14,324 bases of DNA from Candidatus Cloacimonadota bacterium (GCA_030445745.1 JASUTE010000031.1:1-14324), one strand, 5' to 3'; positions 1 through 8,781 are shown, counted from the stretch's first letter. A program made the numbers and translations. The notes: generated from the letters alone by a model not told the origin.

Positions 1-26
1 ATAGGCGGCGCAGTAGCGGCGTGCGA

Positions 27-45
27 AGAGCAATAGCATTGCTCT
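27..45. repeat. Perfect 8-bp hairpin
   Basis: AGAGCAAT and ATTGCTCT are exact reverse complements separated by AGC. The surrounding bases (GC-rich to the left, a run of C followed by TTCTGC to the right) suggest it is the inner arm of a larger element cut by the window edge. No T-run follows, so it is not an obvious terminator. Confidence 0.6.
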
Positions 46-341
46 GAGGTAGCCATTCCCCCCTTCTGCACCAACTATTTTAATTATGAATTTTGAATGA
101 TTAATTTTGAATTACAAGTTTCAATTCTATCTTTTTCAAAGTTCGATAGATTTATCCTAAAAAATAGAAGAAAATATCATTCCGAAAAATTCTCCGAACT
201 CGTTCGACGACCTGTCTCGCCGAAGTATATCGAAGGCGGAAGAATCTAAACTCTCACATTCCGATGTCCTGAGCGGAAGTGTAGGTTTCATAAATCCAGC
301 TAATCATAAAATCCCGACTATCCTGATTCTGCCTTTTTCTT

Positions 342-450
342 CCTCGAACTTCTCAGGTTGCCCTGTTAAGGGAAACTACAAAGGGTTTCATTACTCCTTG
401 AACCTCTCAAGTTTTCTCTTGCATAGTAAGAGAAAACTACAAATGAGTTC
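342..450. repeat. Diverged tandem repeat of a hairpin unit
   Basis: Two units of about 50 bases lie side by side, starting near 342 and 395. Each reads GAAC..CTCA.GTT, then a hairpin, then GAAA(A)CTACAAA. The second unit holds an 11-bp perfect stem (410-420 with 428-438, loop GCATAGT). The first has a shorter equivalent (GTTGCCCT with AGGGAAAC, one mismatch, about 358-375). A third partial copy of the tail, GGGAAAACTACA, sits at 458-469. The hairpin is kept while its sequence differs between units. Confidence 0.6.
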
Positions 451-512
451 GCAGTAAGGGAAAACTACAGAGGCATCCGACGAAGAATCTAATAAGGTCA
501 TTAAGTTTTAAG

Positions 513-564
513 TTACAGATTGCTTCACCCATAAAGGGTTCGCAATGACGGTTATTTTGTCATT
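513..564 (+). repeat. Dispersed repeat R1, left copy
   Basis: By direct comparison, 50 of these 52 bases match the reverse complement of 13966-14017. The core can fold: ATTGC pairs with GCAAT, and ACCC with GGGT around an ATAAA loop. It is directly followed by repeat R2. A diverged relative with compensating base changes lies at 14062-14106. Confidence 0.8.
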
Positions 565-604
565 TCGACTGGAAGTAGCGAAGCTACTGGAATGGAGAAA
601 TCTC
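560..604 (+). repeat. Dispersed repeat R2, left copy
   Basis: The element begins TCATTTCGACTGG and ends GGAGAAATCTC, so the outer arms ATTTC and GAAAT can pair. Inside is a perfect 6-bp hairpin, AGTAGC-GAA-GCTACT (574-588). The reverse complement of 14290-14324 has identical flanks but a different inner hairpin, AGCC-GTA-GGCT. A third, more diverged member is at 14230-14268. Confidence 0.75.
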
Positions 605-702
605 AAAAAGCAACAATGTTAGATTTGAAACTTCTATTCTTACAATGAGACCTGCACCAGAGGAAGCATAAAGCTATCACTATAAGATATTATTTAAAAG
701 TG

Positions 703-3700
703 CTATTTCAACAGCATCATTTTCTTAGTGATAACTTGCTGAGCAGTTTGCAGGCGATATAAGTAAATTCCGCTGGCAACCTGGTTGTTGTTCTCATCGC
801 GTCCATTCCAAATAAAACTATGGTTATCTGCCGCCAGGTTTTTATCTACCAAAGTGCAGATCTTTTGGCCTTTTAGGTTGTAAATGTCAAGCTCTACGTT
901 ACCTGGTTCTTTTAAAGCAAACTCTATAGTGGTTTGCGGATTGAACGGATTGGGATAGTTCTGGTACAGGGTTGTATTGCTAATGGGAATTTGCTGGGGC
1001 TGGTTAGAAACAAACTCTTCACCATCTGTGTAAACAGCTAGGTTCCCATAATTTCTAGCTAACACCAATAATTGACCGTCAATGTTAACCATACCTATTG
1101 GTAGTATGTCTAATGTTTCTGTAGCTACAATATTTCCTTCCAGATCATTTAAAGTAACAGCAAAATCATCCATAGTAAATTTCAAGAGCATTTCTTCGTC
1201 TTCATAATAGTAGTTAGAATAAGCTTGTACAAATTGTTCTCCGCAAACTTTATAAGAATTGGTACTATTACAAAAGGTAAACACTGGGGAATAAAGCTCA
1301 CTCTCGCCATTTATAAATTCTAATTCAGAATCAATTACCTGAAAGCGAAAATCATCATATGGTTGAATATCGCTTCCGTTATGATGTCTTTTCAATATTA
1401 CAATTGAATTTTGATAAAAATGGGCATCCAAACAACTAACAGAGCCCCATGAACCACTATGACCAGGGTCACTCCATTCGTAACTTACGTATTCATAACC
1501 ACTATCTATAAAATCTCCTTCCAAAAATTCGTAATATGTAATTTCCCATTCATTACAAAAGGCTACATAAAGTGAATTTGAATAGGAAAGCAAACCAAAA
1601 TCGTATAATTCTGGATTAGTATAGTCGAAAGTGAATTCCTCATTATTATCTAAATTGGTAAGTGTTAGGGTTTGTTCATCATAATGGGCACGATAATGAG
1701 TGCCGTTGTGTTCGGTTACAAAAAGGTATTCATCGCCAGAAGAAGGTAGTTCTTCCTGATAGAGAATATTGCCCTCTTTTTCCATTATGGTTATAAAAAT
1801 ATAACCAGGTTTTTTAACTGCAATATAGAGGTCATCTTTACCATCGTTGTTGTAGTCTACCAAAGATACTTCTTTTTGGGAATTAGAAATCGATTCATCG
1901 GTGAATGTAATAAAGTATTGCTGATGCAAATCCAAAAATTCTCCAGTTACATGCACTGTTTGGTCATCTGTGTAAGTTAACTCGCCCTCTTCGGTATCAA
2001 GGGTTACACTAATTTGATAATCCCCTGGTTGGGTATAGGTGTAATGTGGATTAGCAGTATTGCTGTCTATTTCACCATCGTTATTAAAATCCCAGCTATA
2101 TTCCTGAATATCATCAAACTCATAAAAAGCGTTTACATAAATAGTTTCACCAGTATTTATTACATAATCGGTAGCTGAAAAACTGGCTCCCTTCACTCGC
2201 AAACAATTATCAAATGTTTCCAAAATTTGCCAATCGAGCCAACCCATGCCCCATTCTTCTGCACCCCAGAATTCACCATTGTAAATTCCAGGTTTATTAA
2301 TCAAGTAACTAGCTCCCCACAAATAAGTTTCTAATTCATAATTTTGATAATGTGTATTAAATAACTTTAGTTTGTAATCTACAAAATATGGGTCATTATA
2401 AGTATGATTAATATCTATTGCTAATGGCATCAAACCTTCACATGGTTCTATGGTAACCCACTGCGAATTGAATTGGATTGTGTTAAGTTCTTGTTCCACA
2501 CTACCTAAATATTCTTCTCCATCATATATTTCTAGAACTACAGTGTAAATGCCTAATTCATCGTAAATATAGTAAAAGTCAGCTCCAACTCCATCAATCT
2601 GACCATCATTATCCACATCCCATTTATATGTATATTCTATATTAGGTTCGTTTACAAAAAAATGGAACTGAGAAAAATTCTCGGGGTCTCTTTCAATTTC
2701 AAAAGGCAGAGTTACCTCTACTAAATCTGGATATGTAATCGTAGCTGGAGGTAAGTTAGGTTGACATATTTGCAAAACTACAGAAAAAGTGCCAACCTGG
2801 TTGTAGGTAAAGCTGAAGACTGTACCACTGCCATCATAATTGCCATCACCATCTGCATCCCAGTTGTACACATATCCTTCTGCTGGTTCATTTATTGAAA
2901 ATTCTACTTCTAAGGGAATAGTACCAGTTGTTTCTGTATATGAAATAATGTCTCCCATAGAAGTTGGATTCAGGTAAGGATAACCATCGTTGTTGGAATA
3001 ATCTTCATCTGCTAACCAAATTTCTCCAAATTCCCAATCAACATAAGTATTTTCTGCATAAGGATAGGTCATTTCCTGGGTGGTTCTAGCTTCGCCCCCA
3101 GCACTTATATTAATTCCAGAACTTTCAGTATCCCAATAACAATTGATAATTGTTGTTTCAGAATCCCATACATCTCCTACTAATCCACCGGCATTATCTG
3201 CCTGATCAGCTACTATAATACCTGTACTATAACACTTATCTATATAAGAACTTTCAAAAACTTCTCCAACTAATCCTCCTATATTAAAAAAACCTGATAT
3301 GCTGCCACGATTAAAACAATTTTCTATAGTATTATTTGATATATTACCTACAATGCCACCAATATAAAAAAATCCAGTAATATCAGCATTGTTAACACAG
3401 TTTTGTATCTGAGAAGAATGAGATAACCCAACTACTCCTCCGACCCAATCTGCACCATTTACTGTACCGCTTACCCGACAATTTATTATAGTTGTATAAT
3501 CTGCCCTTCCTATCAATAGAGCAGTATTACTACTACCTGTAATATTACCTGATTCTAAATTTATATTTGTAATTTCAGCTTCATAAGTAGTTCCAAATAA
3601 ACCGATTTCAGAGCTGCTACTATTACAATAAATGTTACTGATAACAAAATTTCCACCATTATATTTTCCAGTAAAAGGATTACTAGTATCTGCTCCGATT

Positions 3701-3963
3701 GGTTTCCAACCTTGCCCGTTAAACCAATCTTCGGTTTCAGCAGCATCTATATTGGCTGTTTGTATATAGTTAGCTGCCCAGCGTTCTTCCTGCGTAGGTT
3801 CTGGTACTTCATTATTATCCGCTGCTATCCAGTATAAATTCTGCAGGCTGGATATCTGGTAAGGATTTGTTGGTGTACCACTACCAAATTCGGGTGCTGC
3901 TGCCGTTTGAGCACATAAAAAACTTGTGAAAACTAAGATAAATATAAATGGTAAATATTTCAT
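703..3963 (-). CDS. Secreted GLUG/PKD surface protein with sorting domain
   Basis: Predicted 1,086-residue exported protein, probably cell-surface or released. Its ligand is unknown; adhesion or polymer binding is an inference from the modules. An upstream in-frame start at 3999 exists, but I chose ATG at 3963 because GAGGGGAG precedes it and it opens directly on a signal peptide (about residues 1-18, cleavage near LCA/Q; no lipobox). Domains in order: beta-solenoid with four GG[IVL]VG 'GLUG' repeats (about 174, 201, 228, 258); PKD-like domains around 340-420, 420-490 and 600-675, each with a DxDxDG-type acidic loop (369, 449, 625); a repeat-like DYNNDGKDD segment near 703; and a C-terminal domain from about 1000 with YPNPFNP, SGIYLYRL and a basic KKMMLLK tail, typical of type IX secretion or FlgD-like sorting domains. 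No terminator is evident after the stop. Confidence 0.88.
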   Translation of the reverse strand: MKYLPFIFILVFTSFLCAQTAAAPEFGSGTPTNPYQISSLQNLYWIAADNNEVPEPTQEERWAANYIQTANIDAAETEDWFNGQGWKPIGADTSNPFTGKYNGGNFVISNIYCNSSSSEIGLFGTTYEAEITNINLESGNITGSSNTALLIGRADYTTIINCRVSGTVNGADWVGGVVGLSHSSQIQNCVNNADITGFFYIGGIVGNISNNTIENCFNRGSISGFFNIGGLVGEVFESSYIDKCYSTGIIVADQADNAGGLVGDVWDSETTIINCYWDTESSGINISAGGEARTTQEMTYPYAENTYVDWEFGEIWLADEDYSNNDGYPYLNPTSMGDIISYTETTGTIPLEVEFSINEPAEGYVYNWDADGDGNYDGSGTVFSFTYNQVGTFSVVLQICQPNLPPATITYPDLVEVTLPFEIERDPENFSQFHFFVNEPNIEYTYKWDVDNDGQIDGVGADFYYIYDELGIYTVVLEIYDGEEYLGSVEQELNTIQFNSQWVTIEPCEGLMPLAIDINHTYNDPYFVDYKLKLFNTHYQNYELETYLWGASYLINKPGIYNGEFWGAEEWGMGWLDWQILETFDNCLRVKGASFSATDYVINTGETIYVNAFYEFDDIQEYSWDFNNDGEIDSNTANPHYTYTQPGDYQISVTLDTEEGELTYTDDQTVHVTGEFLDLHQQYFITFTDESISNSQKEVSLVDYNNDGKDDLYIAVKKPGYIFITIMEKEGNILYQEELPSSGDEYLFVTEHNGTHYRAHYDEQTLTLTNLDNNEEFTFDYTNPELYDFGLLSYSNSLYVAFCNEWEITYYEFLEGDFIDSGYEYVSYEWSDPGHSGSWGSVSCLDAHFYQNSIVILKRHHNGSDIQPYDDFRFQVIDSELEFINGESELYSPVFTFCNSTNSYKVCGEQFVQAYSNYYYEDEEMLLKFTMDDFAVTLNDLEGNIVATETLDILPIGMVNIDGQLLVLARNYGNLAVYTDGEEFVSNQPQQIPISNTTLYQNYPNPFNPQTTIEFALKEPGNVELDIYNLKGQKICTLVDKNLAADNHSFIWNGRDENNNQVASGIYLYRLQTAQQVITKKMMLLK

Positions 3964-4004
3964 AATAACTCCCCTCAAATATTTAACTAACAAACACAAA
4001 ATAT

Positions 4005-4033
4005 AATTTACAACCTTAAGTAATATTAGTCAA
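4005..4033 (-). promoter_or_regulatory. Sigma70-type promoter of the surface-protein gene
   Basis: On the minus strand TTGACT (4028-4033) and TAAATT (4005-4010) are separated by exactly 17 bases, five and four matches to the -35 and -10 consensus. The predicted transcript would start near 3998, leaving about 35 bases before the ATG at 3963, with the GAGGGGAG ribosome-binding site inside it. This supports the 3963 start over 3999. Confidence 0.55.
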
Positions 4034-4140
4034 GAATAAAATATATTTTTTAGAGCTAAAAAACAAATTATTAATATCAGGTCGTAAACAAATGATGATA
4101 ATTATTCAGATTTTCTAAATACAAGAGTGGTATAGAATAC

Positions 4141-4698
4141 TCAAAGTAAGTGCTCTAACAGAATTTTAATCCCAATTCCAATTAACACTAAGCCGCCAAT
4201 TATTTCGATCTTATTTTCGAAAAGTGAACCAAATTTATCACCTATAAATACACCAATATAGGAAAGAACGAAGGTAATGACACCGATAATCAAAATAGGT
4301 TCAATTATATTAAGATTCAGAATGGAAAAACTAAGTCCAACCGCTAAAGCATCAATACTGGTAGCTATGGCAAGGGTAAACAATATTAAGATATTTTCCG
4401 GATTGCAGCTTTTCTGTTTTTCTTCTAAATAAAAAGATTCATAGATCATTTTTCCACCGATAAATAGCAGCAACCCAAAAGCGATCCAATGGTCGAAACT
4501 GGTAATATAAATACGAAAACTGTTACCAGCTAGCCAACCCAAAACCGGCATTATAGCTTGGAAAAAGCCAAAAAAGAAAGCAACCCGAAATGCGATGCGC
4601 TGTTTGAAACAACGAATAGTAACTCCACTGGCTATGGAAACGGCAAAAGCATCCATGGCCAACCCTATAGCTATTACGATAATTGAAAAAATATCCAT
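4141..4698 (-). CDS. mntP: MntP-family manganese efflux pump
   Basis: Inner-membrane exporter expected to remove excess Mn(II). The 185-residue protein matches the length of characterised MntP (about 188) and is nearly all hydrophobic, consistent with six membrane helices. The two pseudo-symmetric family motifs are present: MDAFAVS near residue 15 (Asp16) and SIDALAVG near 114 (Asp116), the acidic residues thought to bind metal. The ORF can be extended to a GTG at 4710, but AGGAG overlaps that codon. ATG at 4698 lies about 11 bases after AGGAG and places MDAFA as in known members. It is divergent from the kinase gene. I see no yybP-ykoY manganese riboswitch in its upstream region, so regulation, if metal-dependent, is likely by a protein. 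Confidence 0.88.
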   Translation of the reverse strand: MDIFSIIVIAIGLAMDAFAVSIASGVTIRCFKQRIAFRVAFFFGFFQAIMPVLGWLAGNSFRIYITSFDHWIAFGLLLFIGGKMIYESFYLEEKQKSCNPENILILFTLAIATSIDALAVGLSFSILNLNIIEPILIIGVITFVLSYIGVFIGDKFGSLFENKIEIIGGLVLIGIGIKILLEHLL

Positions 4699-4798
4699 TC
4701 TTTTCTTCACTCCTGTAAGAAATTAACTACATTTTTTTCCTAAAGTACACTTTGGCAAGGTGAAAAATAATATCAGCAGACATAGTTTGATAAGATAG

Positions 4799-4829
4799 TT
4801 GACATTATTTCACTAAAAGTGATTATTCT
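4799..4829 (+). promoter_or_regulatory. Putative promoter with embedded palindrome, kinase gene
   Basis: A perfect -35 hexamer TTGACA lies at 4799-4804. The best -10 is TATTCT at 4824-4829, giving a rather long 19-base spacer. In that spacer is the 13-base palindrome TCACT-AAA-AGTGA (4810-4822), placed where a bound repressor would block polymerase. The predicted start is near 4836, about 30 bases before the ATG at 4867. No binding protein can be assigned. Confidence 0.4.
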
Positions 4830-4866
4830 AATAGGAAATTCAATTTTTTTAAAAGAGGAGATTAAA

Positions 4867-6207
4867 ATGAGTAAATTCCAATATGTAATAAAAAGAAATG
4901 GCGCTAAAGTACCTTTTACTACACAAAGAATAACCAATGCGATCTATCGAGCTTCGGTAGCCACCGGCGGTCGTGATAAGAATTTTGCTAAAAAACTGGC
5001 AGAAAAAGCTGTGGCAAAATTGGAAAACAAATTCCCTGCCTCCTATGTACCACATATCGAGGAAATTCAAGATGTTGTGGAAGAAGTTTTAATAGAAGCA
5101 GGGGAGAGCGAACTGGCTAAAGCCTACATCATCTATCGTGCCGAAAATATGAAGAGAAGACAGCAGCAATCACGCCGTTATTCCTACGAAGACAATGTAC
5201 CTTGGGAAAAGATTTGGCGCACCTTAGTTTGGGCACAAAAGCATGATCTGGATAGCATCGACAAACTAAATAAACGAATCCGGAAGGGCGAAATGCCAGA
5301 TATTATCAAAGAATCAGAGCAGTTCTATCAAAAACAGATCGATTTTGCTTCCCAACTAATACTAGATAAAAGTGATGAGATAAAAATGGTGATGGTCAGC
5401 GGACCTTCCTCTTCCGGCAAAACTACCACTACCATAAAATTGGAAAAAATCTTGCGCAAACAAGGCTTCAAGTTCGTTCCGTTGAATGTAGATAACTACT
5501 TTTTCGATTTGGATATGCATCCTAAAGATGAATTTGGCGATTATGACTTTGAAACTCCGCAAGCTTTGGACTTGGAGCTTATAAACAAACATATCAACCA
5601 ACTTTTACAGGGCAGAGAAGTGAAAATTCCCTTCTATGATTTTTCTAAGGGGAAAAGAACTTTGAACAAAACACCACTGCAACTGAAGAAAAAGGAGATC
5701 CTGATAATCGACAGCTTGCATGGACTTAACCCGCAGTTTGCTGCCGATTCCCCTGAAGAAAGTAAATTCAAACTATATTTGGAACCACTTCTGCAAATGC
5801 GCGATAAGCAAGATAAATTTATCCGCTGGACCGATATTCGCATGATGAGACGTATGCTGCGCGATGCTAAATTCCGTGCTTATAAACCTGCCCAGACCCT
5901 GGAACATTGGCACTACGTGCGCGCTAGCGAGATGCGGCACATTATTCCAAATGCAATGAGTGCCGACTTTATAATAAACAGCGCAATGCCATATGAATTA
6001 AGCTTTTATAAATACTATTTAATAAACGACTTTAAAAAATGGACAAAGCAATACAAAGACGATCCATTGCGGGAAGATGCTCTGATGCGTGCCACTCGTG
6101 TTTATTCTTTTTTAAAAGATATCCAGAAATGTGAGCAAGAAGATTTGATTCCCAAAGATTCTGTGATACGGGAGTTTTTGGGTGGCAGTGAGCTTAAATA
6201 TCATTAA
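4867..6207 (+). CDS. ATP-cone / uridine-kinase-like fusion protein
   Basis: A 446-residue cytoplasmic P-loop kinase; the substrate is not known. Residues 3-95 form an ATP-cone (VIKRNGAKVPF, then RITNAIYRAS), the nucleotide-sensing domain of ribonucleotide reductases and NrdR. Residues 170-300 resemble the uridine kinase/phosphoribulokinase fold: Walker A GPSSSGKT (179-186), VDNYF (208-212), DEFGDYDFETP (221-231), FYDF (256-259) and IIDSLHGLNP (280-289). The rest, up to a basic C-terminal half, is unassigned. The closest named architecture I know is the Thermotoga-type uridine-kinase-related protein, which carries a TGS region instead. ATG 4867 is preserved by GAGGAG six bases upstream; the in-frame GTG at 4819 has none and lies within the promoter. 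Inference: a nucleoside-type kinase allosterically controlled by ATP or dATP. Confidence 0.8.
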   Translation: MSKFQYVIKRNGAKVPFTTQRITNAIYRASVATGGRDKNFAKKLAEKAVAKLENKFPASYVPHIEEIQDVVEEVLIEAGESELAKAYIIYRAENMKRRQQQSRRYSYEDNVPWEKIWRTLVWAQKHDLDSIDKLNKRIRKGEMPDIIKESEQFYQKQIDFASQLILDKSDEIKMVMVSGPSSSGKTTTTIKLEKILRKQGFKFVPLNVDNYFFDLDMHPKDEFGDYDFETPQALDLELINKHINQLLQGREVKIPFYDFSKGKRTLNKTPLQLKKKEILIIDSLHGLNPQFAADSPEESKFKLYLEPLLQMRDKQDKFIRWTDIRMMRRMLRDAKFRAYKPAQTLEHWHYVRASEMRHIIPNAMSADFIINSAMPYELSFYKYYLINDFKKWTKQYKDDPLREDALMRATRVYSFLKDIQKCEQEDLIPKDSVIREFLGGSELKYH

Positions 6208-6223
6208 TTTGATATTATTTCCC

Positions 6224-6250
6224 AAAAACCCCGTCCTTTCAGGAGCGGGG
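6224..6250 (-). terminator. Rho-independent terminator of leuS
   Basis: CCCCG-TCCT (6229-6237) pairs with AGGA-CGGGG (6241-6250), with one bulged G and a TTC loop. On the minus strand the stem is followed by TTTTT (complement of 6224-6228), so it terminates leuS transcription about 40 bases after its stop. On the plus strand no T-run follows, so any effect on the convergent kinase transcript would be hairpin-only. Confidence 0.75.
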
Positions 6251-6290
6251 TATAAACTAGGTAATCCGCCTTTTATCTAGCTTTTATCTA

Positions 6291-8768
6291 CTATTTCGCT
6301 ACGATACTCACCAATTTTTGGGGAACAACGATAATTTTTTTAATATCTTTGCCTTCTAAATGTTTTTGTACATTTTCCTGAGCTAAAGCTTCTTTTTTAA
6401 TAGCTTCTTGGTCAGCCTCGGCACTTATTTCAAAGCTACCACGAATTTTTCCCATTATCTGCACCACATAGGTTATCTCATCTTTTTTTAGGAACTCTTT
6501 TGTATAAGTAGGAAGCCCTGCCGTGTGCAGCATACCATCCTGGCCGCTCATTTGCCACAATTCTTCCGCGATATGCGGAGCAAAGAAGTGCAACAGACGC
6601 GGCATTATAAGGCATGCTTCAGCAAAAACAGCTTTATCGGCATTGCTTAGTTTTGCCACATTTTTTACTGCATACACATTGTTCAAATGTTCCATAATTG
6701 CGGCAATGGCTGTATTGAACTGCATTCTATTTTCAATATCTTCGATAACTTTTTTAATGGTAAAGTGTGAGCTATAACGCAGTTTTTTCAGTTGGGAACT
6801 TACGTTGCCATCCACTGGTTTACCGGCAAATTCCTTAATAACATCGATATTTTCCTGGAAAATGCGCCAAACACGGTTCAGAAAACGAAAACTTCCCTTA
6901 ACCCCTTCATCACTCCATTCCACATCTTTTTCTGGTGGAGAGGCAAACAACATGAAAACTCGCACCGTATCAGCGCCATAACGATCGATAATATACTGTG
7001 GGTCTACCACATTTCCCTTGGATTTACTCATCTTAGCACCATCTTTGGTTACCATACCCTGGGTAAGCAAACGAGCAAATGGCTCATCGCTATTCACCAT
7101 ACCTATATCGCGCATGAATTTATGGAAAAAGCGCGCATACAGCAGATGCATACAAGCATGTTCGATGCCGCCAATATACTGATCGACTGGTAGCCAGTAA
7201 TCAGCATTTTCTTTACTGAAAGGTAGCGCGGCATTGTGAGCATCGGTGTAGCGCGCAAAATACCAGGAACTATCTACGAAAGTATCCATGGTATCTGTTT
7301 CGCGGCGAGCTGGCCTACCACATTTAGGGCAAGTGGTATTTACCCACTCTTTCACGCTTAGTAGCGGATTTTGACGAGTTTTGCCAACTTCTACATTATC
7401 CGGAAGTTCAACCGGCAGGTCTGCATCGGGAACCAGAACGGTTCCGCATTTTTCACAGTAGATAACTGGAATAGGATTTCCCCAATAACGCTGACGGGAA
7501 ACTCCCCAGTCGCGCAGACGATAGGTAACAGTTTGGGTAGCTATACCTTCTGCTTCCATCCACTGGGAAATAGCTTTCTGAGATTTCACACTTCCCATCC
7601 CATCGAATTTGCCTGAGTTAACCAACACGCCTGATTCCACATAAGCTGCGGTCATCTCTTCCAAAACCAGGTTTTGTTCCGGGTTTTGAATAACCAATTT
7701 AAAGGGGATATCATATTTTTTGGCAAAATCAAAATCGCGCTGGTCGTGAGCTGGAACCGCCATCACAGCTCCTGTACCGTAATCCATAAGCACATAATTG
7801 GTAATCCATATCTGCACTTTTTCACCATTTACTGGGTTTATGGCAAAACGTCCGCTAAAAATACCCTCTTTGGTTGTATCGTCGGCGGTACGCAGTAATT
7901 TATCCTCGTTCATCACTTTATCACAGAACTGGCGCATCTTGGAATCTGCTGCTTCCGATTTTAACCATTTTCCTACCAAAGGATGCTCTGGCGGCAAAGC
8001 CATAAAAGTACAGCCAAAGATAGTATCGGGGCGAGTGGTGAAAACTTCAATAATTTCATCACTGTTTTCCAATTTGAAGAAAATATTGGTACCTTCGCTG
8101 CGTCCAATCCAGTTTTTTTGCATGGTTATAACTTTTTCAGGCCAATCTATTACCTTGGAAAAATCCAGTAACTCTTCAGCGTAATCGGTAATTTTGAAGA
8201 ACCATTGTTCCAATTCTTTTTGTCTTACTGGGCTATTGCAACGCCAGCATTTACCATCTTCCACCTGTTCGTTCGCCAGCACGGTTTGACATTCATCACA
8301 CCAGTTCACAAAGCTAGATTTTTTATAAGCCAGTCCTTTTTCGTACATTCGTTTGAACAACCACTGTCCCCATTTGTAGTAATCGGGACGGCAGGTACTA
8401 ACTTCTCTATCCCAATCCAAACCAAATCCCATTGCATCGAATTGTTTACGCATATGCTCGATATTTTCTTCGGTAGTAATACGCGGGTGAGAATTATGTT
8501 CTATCGCATAATTTTCGGCTGGCATGCCAAAAGAATCGTAGCCCATGGGCTGCATCACGTTGAAGCCCTGGGTAAGTTTATAGCGGGTGATGGCATCAGC
8601 AATGGAATAGTTGGAAACATGACCCATATGCAATTTCCCAGATGGGTAGGGAAACATGGAAAGGATGTAGTACTTCTTCTGGTCTGTCTTGTTGGAAGCT
8701 CGGAAAATACCTTCATCATTCCATTTCTGCTGCCATTTTTTCTCTATCTTATCAAAAGGATATTCCAT
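6291..8768 (-). CDS. leuS: Leucyl-tRNA synthetase
   Basis: Class I aminoacyl-tRNA synthetase charging tRNA-Leu with leucine in the cytoplasm; 825 residues, normal for the bacterial type. The HIGH motif is HMGH (47-50) after YPSGKL, and the KMSKS loop is at 579-583. A zinc-ribbon Cys set lies at 157, 160, 174 and 177, and a second at 438, 441, 480 and 483. The CP1 editing domain shows TTRPDT (244-249) and GTGAVMAVPAHDQRD (331-345), so proofreading of non-cognate amino acids should be intact. ATG 8768 follows AGGAG by eight bases. It lies alone on the minus strand, converging on the kinase gene with a terminator between. Its leader contains a leucine-rich small ORF and a strong promoter-like sequence (separate entries). 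No T-box sequence is visible. Confidence 0.98.
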   Translation of the reverse strand: MEYPFDKIEKKWQQKWNDEGIFRASNKTDQKKYYILSMFPYPSGKLHMGHVSNYSIADAITRYKLTQGFNVMQPMGYDSFGMPAENYAIEHNSHPRITTEENIEHMRKQFDAMGFGLDWDREVSTCRPDYYKWGQWLFKRMYEKGLAYKKSSFVNWCDECQTVLANEQVEDGKCWRCNSPVRQKELEQWFFKITDYAEELLDFSKVIDWPEKVITMQKNWIGRSEGTNIFFKLENSDEIIEVFTTRPDTIFGCTFMALPPEHPLVGKWLKSEAADSKMRQFCDKVMNEDKLLRTADDTTKEGIFSGRFAINPVNGEKVQIWITNYVLMDYGTGAVMAVPAHDQRDFDFAKKYDIPFKLVIQNPEQNLVLEEMTAAYVESGVLVNSGKFDGMGSVKSQKAISQWMEAEGIATQTVTYRLRDWGVSRQRYWGNPIPVIYCEKCGTVLVPDADLPVELPDNVEVGKTRQNPLLSVKEWVNTTCPKCGRPARRETDTMDTFVDSSWYFARYTDAHNAALPFSKENADYWLPVDQYIGGIEHACMHLLYARFFHKFMRDIGMVNSDEPFARLLTQGMVTKDGAKMSKSKGNVVDPQYIIDRYGADTVRVFMLFASPPEKDVEWSDEGVKGSFRFLNRVWRIFQENIDVIKEFAGKPVDGNVSSQLKKLRYSSHFTIKKVIEDIENRMQFNTAIAAIMEHLNNVYAVKNVAKLSNADKAVFAEACLIMPRLLHFFAPHIAEELWQMSGQDGMLHTAGLPTYTKEFLKKDEITYVVQIMGKIRGSFEISAEADQEAIKKEALAQENVQKHLEGKDIKKIIVVPQKLVSIVAK

Positions 8769-8781
8769 TCTTAAAACTCCT

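Larger units (their letters stand above)
1..702. other. Gene-free, repeat-rich intergenic region
   Basis: I see no convincing gene in this 700-base stretch. It is a patchwork of short inverted and direct repeats: a perfect hairpin at 27-45, an AT-rich part with two copies of AATTTTGAAT around 85-115, a diverged tandem hairpin unit at 342-450, and two dispersed repeat elements at 513-604 with relatives at the right end of the window. The composition and hairpin density match dispersed intergenic repeats rather than decayed coding sequence. Confidence 0.7.

Noticed and set aside
4711-4866. yybP-ykoY manganese riboswitch before mntP
   Set aside because: MntP genes often carry one, but the short AT-rich gap lacks its conserved loops and stems.
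8205-8774. Long plus-strand ORF inside leuS
   Set aside because: It is the complement of well-conserved LeuRS sequence, including the HMGH region; the plus-strand translation has no recognisable domain.
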